From Pelobates cultripes (lineage: Eukaryota > Chordata > Amphibia > Anura > Pelobatidae): a stretch of 64,000 nt of DNA. Positions 1 to 47,978 of the stretch are shown one piece after another. Both the position numbers and the translations under genes were made by a program. The stretch's first letter is position 1, and every line of letters begins with the position of its first letter. The notes beneath the pieces were generated by a model that worked only from the letters and a program-made list of their open reading frames with translations, was not told the origin of the DNA and did no database searches. Location of the stretch: assembly GCA_933207985.1 (NCBI GenBank), contig OW240920.1, forward strand, positions 134,506,043-134,570,042, given 5' to 3'.

Positions 1-458
1 TTCCTTGTGCACAGAGAGCAATGATGAAATAGTTGTGGTGTGCGGCAGAGGAAGCGGTCTGATTGCACCCTGCACGTTAGCCGTCAGATCTGCTTAATTG
101 CCCAGAACTGCTTGGTTCTAGCAGATAACGAAGCAAGCAATTAAATATTGTCCACACAGAATCCAGGGACTGACTCAGTTTGTGCAAGATCCGATTAAAG
201 CATGTCGGCAGCAATTTTTACACACTATTATTTAAATTTTTGGTCTGTATCTTCTATATTTTGTTAAAATGAAAATATGTTCTCCCTGCAACCTTGAAAA
301 TAAACATAATTATTTATTCTGCAGATCTGTAAGGACAGACATTATATTTTGCTGTAAAATCAATTGTGTAAAAATCTGTCTTTGGATACAGATGATCTTA
401 CCATTGATCTTCTTACCAGTGAATTGTTACATTGTGCGTAAAATTTCGGCATCAAGTC

Positions 459-940
459 TTAAAGAAACACTAGAGGGTCAGGAACACAAACATGTCTGCC
501 CCTCCCCTTACAACAAAATGTTACCTTTGCTCCAGTCTGCTGCTGCTGCTGCTGACTCTGCCCCTGTTCTACCTGCTTGGCTGACATCATGAGAAGTGGT
601 AATCTCAGCCAATCACAATGCTTTCCCATAGGAAAGCATTGGATTGGATGAGAGTGTCAAAGAGGCAGATAAGGGGCAGAGCCAGCACAAGCCAAACACA
701 TCCCTGACCAATCAGCACCTTCTCTCCTCATAGAAATGCATTGAATCAATGCATCTCTATGAGGAATGTTCGGTGTCTCCATGCAGCACCGTCCCAGGAA
801 GCACCTCTAGTAGCCATCTGAGGAGTGACCACTGGTGGTATCCCTAGGCTTTAATGTTCTTTTCTCTGATAGGCAGTGTTTACAACAAAAAGCCTGCAGA
901 GACTGACTATACTCATCAGAACAACTACAATAAGCTACAA
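459..940 (-). mobile_element. T2-family MITE, subfamily A, degenerate copy
   Basis: This is the reverse-complement relative of the elements at 14035-14573 and 43202-43793. It begins TTAAAGAAACACTAGAGGGT, a decayed form of the TTAAAGGGACACTATAG end. It shares the internal blocks on a CCAATCACAATGCTT stretch, the bases around AATGCATTGAATCAATGCAT, and the CAGGCTTTTTGTTGTAAACAC block in reverse. T2 MITEs are Kolobok-related non-autonomous DNA transposons known from Xenopus with TTAA target sites. No coding capacity. The far end is decayed, so the right boundary is approximate. Confidence 0.7.
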
Positions 941-1050
941 TAACCATGTAAGGCTTGACGCTGAAATGTTGCATAGAATTTTGTTCTCCTCATCTTGAAT
1001 AAAATGCTTCCTATTTGCACTACTCTGAAAATCTTTGTAGTTTGATTTTG
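941..1050 (+). repeat. Dispersed repeat fragment with GAAAYGTTG motif and AATAAA-like tail
   Basis: It carries GCTGAAATGTTGCATAG followed by GAATAAAATGCTTCC and CTTTGTAG. The same order (GAAACGTT, then AATAAA or AATTAAA, then a short tail) is seen at 5577-5650 and 33980-34075. The class of element is not known to me. It is probably the 3' end of a dispersed amphibian repeat. Confidence 0.4.
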
Positions 1051-1054
1051 AATA

Positions 1055-1400
1055 CTTCCAAGGGACAGCGGATCCTTTCTTTGGTGCTCCAGGCCTGGTA
1101 GCAGACTATGTTGGGTTCTCTGAGTGCAACCTTACCTTTGGGATTTAAATTAGAGGGGAAAATGTTTAAAAATAATATCAGGAAGTATTACTTTACTGAG
1201 AGGGTAGTGGATGCATGGAATAGCCTTCCAGCTGAAGTGGTAGAGGTTAACACAGTGAGGGAGTTTAAGCATGCGTGGGATAGGCATAAGGCTATCCTAA
1301 CTATAAGATAAGGCCAGGGACTAGTGAAAGTATTTCGAAAATTGGGCAGACTAGATGGGCCGAATGGTTCTTATCTGCCGTCACATTCTATGTTTCTATA
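1055..1400 (+). mobile_element. CR1/L2-type non-LTR retrotransposon 3' end (truncated)
   Basis: The reading frame 1108-1311 encodes a short piece with YFTERVVDAWNSLPAEVVE, followed by a FKHAWDRH-like block and a stop. This resembles the extreme C-terminus of CR1/L2-clade reverse transcriptase ORFs, where a V-x-x-WNSLP-x-E-V-V motif closes the protein. Downstream is the tail GGGCAGACTAGATGGGCCGA and TTCTTATCTGCCGTCACATT, a signature I recall from many frog genomic repeats. The upstream RT domains are absent, so it is a 5'-truncated copy or a short element built on this 3' end. It is not a host gene. Confidence 0.65.
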
Positions 1401-2581
1401 TTAGATTGTGTGTTTTCTTGCATAGCCTGTATAAAGTTAAACTGCGGCTTATAACGCCTTGGTTGAGTCCCCATGCTATTTTTTCAGCAGCGTTTAAACA
1501 GGTACATCATATCAGTCCCAGGCAAGTGCCGGCAGTAAACAGATGAATTCACTAAACATTAAACGGTAAAGATGTGAAAACCAAATTGCAAAATGTAGAC
1601 CAAATAGGTGATTTTGAAAAATGTCCTAACGCTAGTCATAATTTGGCTATTTTAGTTGAAAATTAGCTATTTGGTTGTCAAGTCGCAATAATGTGCTTTT
1701 TTGTGAATAACTGCCTGCTCTTTCCCTCTTTGACCATAAGAAGACACTGATGAAGGTGTTTTGCATGTTTTAATATATATTGTATCAATTTGGAGCTAAT
1801 TGTAAAACTGATCTGATGTGCAACTCTCACAATTCTGGCCCATGTGAAAAAAAATTATTAAGAGGCAATGACAAAAAGAAATGACAAAACTGTGTTTAGG
1901 TAAAGGAATTGTTTAATATTTTGTTTAAAATGCATTTGTGGGTGTGTTTGTAATATGTAACACGTATGTGAAAGTATTGTATGTGAATGTAATATGATTT
2001 TAACATGTTACTTGTAGTGTTCCCTTATATCCATAAATTTTAGGCCTTAAGGAAACACACCTAATTTCTGGTAAAAAAAAAAAAAATGAATTGAAGGGAA
2101 AAACGATTTTTAAAAAAGGATTGAATAAAACAAAACGTTGTTGAAAAATATAGGAAAATAAAGATATAAACACATAAGAGAACCTTGAAATGGTTGGAGG
2201 GTGGATAAGTATTTATAATGAATCAATTATTTCTGGCGTTTTCTATTACTTACAATTGAAATCATGTGAGACCTTAATTAATTATTCAAATGTGTTACTA
2301 ACAGGCGGTTGGAAATTACATTTGAATTCAAAGTGAATTTCAAATTCTAGGCCAAAATAGTCACATTGGAAAAAGTATTGATATTCTTTCAGATTTTCTG
2401 TTTTTAACCCAAACTTTGAAATTCACTCTGAATTCATGCCAACTCACAGCTTCGTGACTATCTCTTGGAATACGTTTTCTGTGCAGCTCTTGTAAAACTG
2501 TTGAGGATTGAAATGCGTTGGAGCGCTCTCCTTGAAAATGCATCAGACTCAGTACTCTTTCATTGCCCCCTCTGCCTCCAG

Positions 2582-40712
<38,131 letters not shown>

Positions 40713-43058
40713 AGACAATCTCAGCAACCCTCGTCCTTCTCTATCCTCTTCCCACCCCTTTCTGACAGACGTCAGGGTCCTGGGGGAATGTCACAACACT
40801 GCTTTATGCGATCCGGTGCTCGGAAAACCAATCAGAACGTTGCAGAACCGCAGCTGAACAATATACGCTGCTAGCGTCATAGATATACTTTCTATGCCTA
40901 TAGATGGATCACTTTGCTACATAGTTACCAACCCTGGTTTGAAACCAAGTGTGTATCACCTTTATGTCAATGTATTTATAAATGTCTATCTTTATATATC
41001 ACTATGCCTTCAGAGAGTGCTACGTGCCAGTTTCACTAGTTGGCTCCTGGCGCTAGGCACACTCTACTTTAAAAAGGGCCAAACAAAAGTGTCACGCCCT
41101 GATCTACATACCCATCCAGTTGTGTTATGCTGCCCGAGAGGCAATCAACCAATTATAATTGGATCTCAGGTCCCGCTGAGGGTGAGCCCATTAACCCTGT
41201 GCGTTCTAGTGGAGGGAGCAACACAATAAATTAGTGCCTTGCACACCACTCTGGCACCCATAGGGTTACAACAGATCATAACCTCAAACTAGACAAGAAA
41301 ACGATTCACTTTAAAATGATTGTTTGCTCGCGAGGCATTATAAAATACAGGGGCATTCTTTTTAAGAAATATTTTTTTACATGGATTAAAAAAAAAACCA
41401 CAAAAAAAATCCCCACTTTCAAATCTTATCCCTTTAAAAATGTCAGAGCTGCTAAATGACTCTCTCTGTTCGTTCCCTGGTACGGTTGGAACGATCCCCC
41501 TCTGTGAGAGTAAGATACAAGGAACCAGATGAAACTGCGCACATCTGCGTAGGCTGTACTAACAACGCCGTTTTTAAATGCGACAGTGTTTTACCATTCA
41601 CCTATTTTCTCACTTAAAACGTGCCAAGGAACAATCTCATTTGTTTTCTACAGATTCACTTCCATTTTTTTTCTCTCTTCCATAAAACAAAAATAATATA
41701 TAAACTTTGTTACGTGTTCTAAAATAATAATAATTTTATATGTATATATGTATATATATTTTATTAGAGTTATTTGTATAGTGACGTATGTGCTCAGAAT
41801 TTAACTATCACTTTTGGAATGTAAGCATGATTTCACTCTACTCTGAAGCCTACATAAGAAATCCCAATTCATTCCAGTCCAGATTTTTTAAATTGCATCC
41901 CACAAGCGCAGTTTTATTTCCCTTCCATTTGGTTTTATGGGAACCCACAAAGCCAAAAGAAAAATCTCTGATCGCCACCTAGTGGAAGATGCAGGATATT
42001 CAGGAAAAATACAGAGATAAGAATAGCAGAGTTTATTAATAGTAAATACTCAGGTTGCTTCCTGATAAATAGCCTTTCAATGCAGATCTGAATACTACAA
42101 AGTACACGTTATAATTGCATGTTTCACGTCTGTGCAAAACAAAATATGAAATGGACAAAAAAAAAAAAAAAAAGTTTTTACATGGAGAGATAGCTCAGTG
42201 GTTAGTACTCTATTTGTAACCCTAAATGTCATAACTACTGGTGCTGTTGTACACCCCCCATTACTAACCTTCACTAATTTACCTTGCAGGACCTCTGTTG
42301 ATCAGTGCTCTTCAGACACTAGGCATGTTTGTTTCTGACAGATCAGGTATCCAATCTCTGCAGTAACATGTTATAAATGACAGGCTAAAAACCATTTGTC
42401 TAAGTTGACAAACTCAAGCGGCATTTACCCCCTGTTTCCCCCGTAGAAAAATAATTTTCAAAATTAAAAAGGAAAACTTTAACCCAAATTGTCAACCAAT
42501 GCCCCACTTAAAACCAATTGTAGCTAAGTTACTATAGTAAACGTTTTAACTTCAGACATTCTCACGTATTATTTGAGGGATCTAATTAGGATATTAAAGT
42601 CTTAAAACGTACCTGGCATGGTACGCATATTTTCTTTCAATTGAAAAGCATTAAATTTCATCTGCACATTGTGCTAACAAAATGATAAAAAAAAAAAAAA
42701 AAAAATTGTATAGGCTTTAACGTAAAGCTCTTTAAAAAGGTTGATTGACAGTGGAGAGCAGGAGAACCATCTCCTAGGATGTTCTCCTTTTCTCCATAAC
42801 GTATATTCTCCAAGAAGCGTTTCTCAAGCTTCCATGAGGAATATAGGAATGGAGTGACTGATGTCACTCTGTTCTGATGCCAAAGTTCTGGAAGTGTGAC
42901 TTTACGCTGCACCAGTTCCTGTGTAGAGGGGCGGGGAGTAAGAAATACCAAATGGTGGATCTAACAATAGTGTTCAGAGGAATCGTTTGGGGATGGTGGC
43001 ACTGGAGTGGGAAGCAGCAGGTAAGTATGTAATGGCACTTTCAATATATATTTCATTT

Positions 43059-43195
43059 TAAAGGATTACTTAAAGCACCATAAGCACTTCAGTGATTTGA
43101 AGTGATCATGGTGCTTGGAGTTTATATATGCAGCATTTCCGCTCTGTAGAAACCGAATGCGATTAAGCCACCATTGAGGGGATCCAGGTGAAGAA
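43059..43195 (+). mobile_element. T2-like MITE fragment, subfamily D
   Basis: TTAAAGCACCATAAGCACTT with the inverted AAGTGATCATGGTGCTTGGA forms a terminal hairpin like that of 12333-12730. The rest is missing. Confidence 0.5.
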
Positions 43196-43201
43196 TTAAC
43201 C

Positions 43202-43793
43202 TTAAAGGGACACTATAGTACATATAGAACAACTACAGTTTATTGAATTTGTTCTGGTGAGTAGAATCCTTCCCTTCAGGCTTTTTGCTGTAAACACTGT
43301 CTTTTCAGAGAAAATGCAGTGTTTACATTACAGCCTAGTGATAACTTCACTGGTCACTCCTCAGATGGCTGTTAGAGATCCTTCCTGGGTCAAGGCTGCC
43401 TAAAATGCATCCAAACATTCAGTATCTCCTCCCACTGCATGCAGACACCGAACTTTCCTCATAGAGATTCATTGATTCAATTCATCTCTATGAGGAGATG
43501 CTGATTGGCCAGGGCTGTGTTTGACTTGTGCTGGCTCTGCCCCTGATCTGCCTCTTTGTCAGTCTCAGCCAATCCTTTGTGATTGGATTAGGCCACCACT
43601 TCTAATGATGTCAGCAGACAGCTTGTTTTTTCTGAGTCTAACAGCATGCAGAGTTACAGCTTCTGGCTTGAATACAGGAAGATTTTGCTATATTTATGGA
43701 GGCATGAGGGGCCCAGGGGAGCTATATGGTGGTTTTAACACTATAGGGTTAGGAATAAATTTTTGTGTTCCTGACCATATAGTGATCCTTTAA
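43202..43793 (+). mobile_element. T2-family MITE, subfamily A, complete
   Basis: TTAA at 43202-43205 and 43790-43793. Left TTAAAGGGACACTATAGTAC, right GACCATATAGTGATCCTTTAA-type end. Shares long blocks with 14035-14573. Lies in the probable 3' UTR. Confidence 0.8.
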
Positions 43794-44687
43794 TAAAGGT
43801 GGTTTGCCTTTACCGGGAAATGGCAGCAGAGTATTCCGTGCATTGTACAGCGGGCTGCAATGGTTATGATTCTTGGAGAAACCATTTAACAATGAATTCT
43901 ATAGATTTTGCTTTGGGAGCTGAACAGGGCACGTCAGGTTCACTTTAAACCGTGTCGCATTACAAGAAGGCTCCATAGCTTTTTATACACAGACAAAATA
44001 AGGCACCAAGAGGCCTAAAAAATCTGTACAATGAGGCAACTATGCTGCTCCCTAGAGATGGATCTAAAAAGGTTCTTTTGTTGTAGTTCTGCAGCATACA
44101 ATTCCCATGAGATACTTTATTAAAACGTGACCTATACTCATTCTATGTCTACACATCACGGGCATTGCATCCTTACTCTTACAGAAATGGTACTTGTCAC
44201 AGAAAATTCCATAGCATTCCATTTAAAACAGCATGTTCACATATAAATTAATCTTTACACACAAAAAACTTCTGAAAAGTAGTTTCATTTCCCTTGCTAA
44301 AGTCACGACGACTATTTAACCTGCCATCTTTTAACGTCATGTAAAATATAATTACGACCCATTCCTGCCCATCTCTCCAGCCACCTCTTCGGGTTACCTG
44401 CAATGTGACCGAACGAGCTTTATCTGAAACCTACAATCTAGATAGAGGTGTAGGTTGCTCTGGATCAGACACTCCAGAAAAAATAACAGTGTAGTAAAAA
44501 TGTACATACTAGGCAGACCACTCCCTTCCATGCTGGACTTTCGCACCATTCGTACATCCAATACAAAGAAGGACAATTTAATTTTCAGGATGTGGCCAGG
44601 GGGCTTTATGCACCTAAAATGTAATTTAGAATGAGAAAAATGTATGTTATTACACAAAGTGAATTCTAAACACATTTATTGTAGTTT

Positions 44688-44800
44688 AAAGACATATTAC
44701 TGGGAGTATTATTGCTGTGGAGCTCTGTTATACGCTCAGACACATTACTGGGAGTATTATTGCTTTGGAGCTCTGTTATACACTCAGACACACCAACAAT
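44688..44800 (+). repeat. Two-copy satellite unit (GTGGAGCTCTGTTATAC)
   Basis: GACATATTACTGGGAGTATT and ATTGCTGTGGAGCTCTGTTA are repeated almost exactly within about 55 bp. The unit resembles those of the 56-58 kb array (TTATTGTTGTGGAGCTCTGT). Confidence 0.7.
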
Positions 44801-46604
44801 AAAGAGCTCCTAGAAAAGAGGGACTGGGGGATTTGGGCTTCAAAATAGGGACACTAGGGGGTATGCATCTGTTGTGCGGGCACTGCTGCTCCTAACAAAC
44901 ACTCTGGCAATTTATGTACATTTGCTGGAATGTCCATATTAAGAAATCTCCTTCCAATGCATCACTTTGTCACCCACTGGAAGGATTTTTATAATTCAGG
45001 TGGAACCTGAAGAGTGCGATCAACACGTCCATAGTTTTAACTCCTCCCACTCCCCCAGTCATGGTAAGAGAAGCACCAAAGACCCCAGCAAGAAGAGGTT
45101 TATGTGCGTTGATCAGGGTATATTAGATTATAAGAGATGCTTAGGATATTGTAACAGTGCCATTGGTGGGCAGTTTCATTTCTAAGTGATTAGTACCAGG
45201 GCATAACCCTAATTCATCACAGCTAGGACAATCAAAATAACTGATCTAACAATTAATACATTTAGTGCTCGAAATACTCTGTCCTAAAGTCTGCGACTCC
45301 GTTGGCAGTTGTCCATAATTCACGGTTTAGTAAGTAAAGTATAGGGATGAGACAGTCTGGTTCCTTCATGGCCATTTGCCAAAGTTCCACAGAGTTATTT
45401 ACTGGTTTAAAACCCAATATGTAAAAATGGAGCACCAAAAATCACGCTACCATGTCCTTTCTTAAAGAATTATCAACATGGTAATAGTAAATGTGTCAAG
45501 TGCTCACTGTGACTCTGGTCTAATATCACCCTACGTTAGTTATTCTCAGACTAGTCTTCGGCATCACGAGTGGTTCAGAATTTTGAAATGACCCGGTTTT
45601 ATTCAAATAGAGATGCTGATAAAGCCTTGACCATTGGTGAACCAGAAGAGCTCTGGGAGGACAATCTACCAACTCAATCGCCAATACTCTGTCTTCTAAA
45701 AACCTCCTATAACAGATCGTAGGTCCAATACGGGGCTTCACAAAAAGCTCTCGCTCTCTAAAACCATTCTCCTTGCTCACCCATCTTGATGACTCACCGA
45801 ACCAATACAGTCTCTATTTCCCAATATATTGTTACAACAATGCCAAATGAGTGGAACACGTGGGGAAAGAATCAAGTCAGCACCACAGCTAGTGTTGTGA
45901 CACCTACCAGATTAACGTGGTGATCTTTGTGTTGTATTGTGACAACCCTACAGCACAGCCTGTATAATGCATGCCTGCTTCACCCTCATTCTTGCTTATG
46001 CACTTGAACAAAATCAACAATCTATTGTTTACCTGTTTCAATGTGAACGCTCAAAACACTACAAATGAGCCTCGAAGAGAACATTTAAAAGAAAAAAATA
46101 TATATTAAAAAAAAAATTAAAAAAATTATGGGAATATTTTTGCAAATTTGTTATTTATTAAATATTTAACTTGTTGAATGGAAAACAAAATGTTAAGAAT
46201 CTGAGGTTTGTACAAATTATTATTTTTTTTTTGTTCTTTTATTTTCCTTTTTGTTTTATTCTTTTTCTCGTTGTCCCTGTTTAAATTGTCTTACGGACAC
46301 CCTGAACTTTTAGCAGTGATTTTTGTACCCAATTATTACGTACTAGTAGACTGTTGCTAAACCTCTATGATATAATAAAATATATATATACACATAAAAA
46401 CAAACAAAAAAAAAAACTACCACCAAGTGTCTTAAACGATATTGTTTCGCCATTGTTACTAATGCCAAGTGATACTGTAAAATGTTTTGTGTTTCAAATG
46501 TGGCCTGTAAAAATACTGAAGTATTAAATAATTACAACAATATTTTAAGTGCTGTGGGATCACTGCTGTGGAGATAGGTACTGTTGTTCTTGATATCTAA
46601 TAAA

Positions 46605-47150
46605 TATTTATGAAATTTGATTTTGTGTTCTTTTCATAGAGGTTTGCTGTAATATATATATTTGTGGTCAGCAACATAAAAGCTGTGATGTTAAACTAGT
46701 ATTCATGTAAGTTGGATAGGCCTGTAAATAAGAGGGCCCATCAAAGTAAAGGATTTAAAAGGGGAGAGGTGAGTGGGATGACCAGAACGGTGCACCCCAG
46801 GTAAAAGGGAGAAAATTGGTATTTATTATACTACACACATTATTTGCTAAAGGGACACTCCAGGCACTGCCGGAAGCCAAGGACCCTCATTCAGGCATTA
46901 AATAATTCAAAAATGATTTAACACTGAACGGAGAGGCAGCACTAGAGGTCTCCAGGCAATTTAACCATGTACGTGAGATATGTCCTTTTAAGACCGTTGG
47001 CAGAATTTGGTGATGAGGTGCTCAGGGAGTGGGTTATGGAGAGCCAGTTAGTGACAGGAAGGTTAGGGAAAGTACACTAAAAAGGTAAGGAGGAATATGG
47101 GGGAGAGAGATACACGGGGATCAGGACACAAGTAGGGGAAGCACACTTTG
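46605..47150 (+). other. Downstream flank of GARNL3 with a T2-like fragment (46850-46950)
   Basis: CTAAAGGGACACTCCAGGCA resembles a T2 MITE end, but its partner is uncertain (TGTCCTTTTAAG near 46982). The remainder is unassigned. Confidence 0.4.
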
Positions 47151-47516
47151 CCAATAGTGATGTACCGAACGGTTCGCCAGCGAACGGTTCCTGGCGAACA
47201 TAGCATGTTCGCGTTCGCCACGGTGGGCGAACATATGCGCGGTTCGACCCGCCCCCTATTCGTCATCATTGAGTAAACTTTGACCCTGTACCTCACAGTC
47301 AGCAGACACATTCCAGCCAATTAGCAGCACAGCCTCCCTAGCAGACCCTCCCACCTACTGGACAGCATCCATTTTAGATTCATTCTCAAGCTGCATGCTT
47401 AGTAAGAGGAGGGAAAGTGTAGCTGCTGTTCATAAGATAGGGAAAAGCATAGCTAGGTTAGGGATAAGGGTATGCTTTTTTTGATTTTTTTTTTCTATGT
47501 AATGTAAATGCACTTA
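47151..47516 (+). repeat. Dispersed CGAACG-rich repeat
   Basis: Opens GTGATGTACCGAACGGTTCG with repeated CGAAC/GTTCG words, then a unique-style interior (CAGCACAGCCTCCCTAGCAG). The CGAACGGTTCG self-complementarity suggests a transposon end. Family not identified. Confidence 0.45.
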
Positions 47517-47814
47517 GTTGTCTGCCACTGCTGCCAGCTTCTGTGTCAGGCTCACAGTGCCCATTTCCCCAGTCAGTGCCACCAATTACATCTGGTGTCA
47601 CAATAGCTTGGATTTAAAAACAAAAAACTTTTTTCACTGTTATAGATTGAATAGCAGTCAGTTGTCTGCCACTGCTGCCAGCTTCTGTGTCAGGCTCACA
47701 GTGCATACTGTGCCCATTTCCCCAGTCAGTGCCACCAATTACATCTGGTGTCACAATAGCTTGGATTTAAAAACAAAAAACTTTTTTCACTGTTATAGAT
47801 TGAATAGCAGTCAG
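47517..47814 (+). repeat. ~144-154-bp tandem repeat, two units, running into the gap
   Basis: Unit 1 is 47517-47660 and unit 2 is 47661-47814. Both start GTTGTCTGCCACTGCTGCCA and end GATTGAATAGCAGTCA. Unit 2 has a 10-base insertion (CATACTGTGC type) near its middle. The next base is N, so the array length is unknown. Confidence 0.9.
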
Positions 47815-47914
47815 NNNNNNNNNNNNNNNNNNNNNNNNNNNNNNNNNNNNNNNNNNNNNNNNNNNNNNNNNNNNNNNNNNNNNNNNNNNNNNNNNNNNNN
47901 NNNNNNNNNNNNNN
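47815..47914. other. Assembly gap: exactly 100 N
   Basis: A run of exactly 100 N is the conventional scaffold gap of unknown size. GARNL3 coding strand and exon order change across it. Confidence 0.98.
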
Positions 47915-47951
47915 ATGATCCACGGAGTTGGCAATAATTAGTTACGCTTAC

Positions 47952-47978
47952 CTCTTGTTCTTCTAAAACCAGCAGGTC
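47952..47978 (-). CDS. GARNL3: GARNL3 small exon DLLVLEEQE
   Basis: 27 bp, nine codons in phase 0, acceptor TTGTTCTTTCCGTAG and donor GTAAGCG. DLLVLEEQE precedes the NFKFGV strand of the Rap-GAP domain in human GARNL3. It lies only 38 bp from the gap. Confidence 0.93.

Larger units (their letters stand above)
1..2581 (+). other. GARNL3: GARNL3 intron (upstream of first visible left-contig exon)
   Basis: This non-coding stretch ends in a polypyrimidine tract and an AG acceptor at 2580-2581. The preceding GARNL3 exon should end with one base of a split Gly codon, and I could not find it here, so the window opens inside an intron. It holds a T2-like MITE, a short dispersed repeat and a CR1/L2-like 3' end, each listed separately. 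I see nothing recognisable in 1-458 or 1401-2581, which are AT-rich unique-looking sequence. Confidence 0.75.
40713..46604 (+). other. GARNL3: GARNL3 3' UTR (probable extent) and poly(A) signals
   Basis: There is no further acceptor-exon pattern after the stop. An early AATAAA lies at 41225-41230. A better site is AATAAA at 46599-46604, followed within 20-30 bases by TTTGATTTTGTGTTCTTTTC, a GU/U-rich downstream element. If that one is used, the 3' UTR is about 5.9 kb and includes MITEs at 43059-43793. AU-rich tracts near 41700 and 46090-46270 are typical of long vertebrate 3' UTRs. The true end needs transcript data. Confidence 0.55.

Noticed and set aside
42184..42225. tRNA-like stretch GGAGAGATAGCTCAGTGGTT
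   Set aside because: Resembles a tRNA D-arm/A box, but no anticodon arm, T arm or B box follows; at most a SINE scrap.
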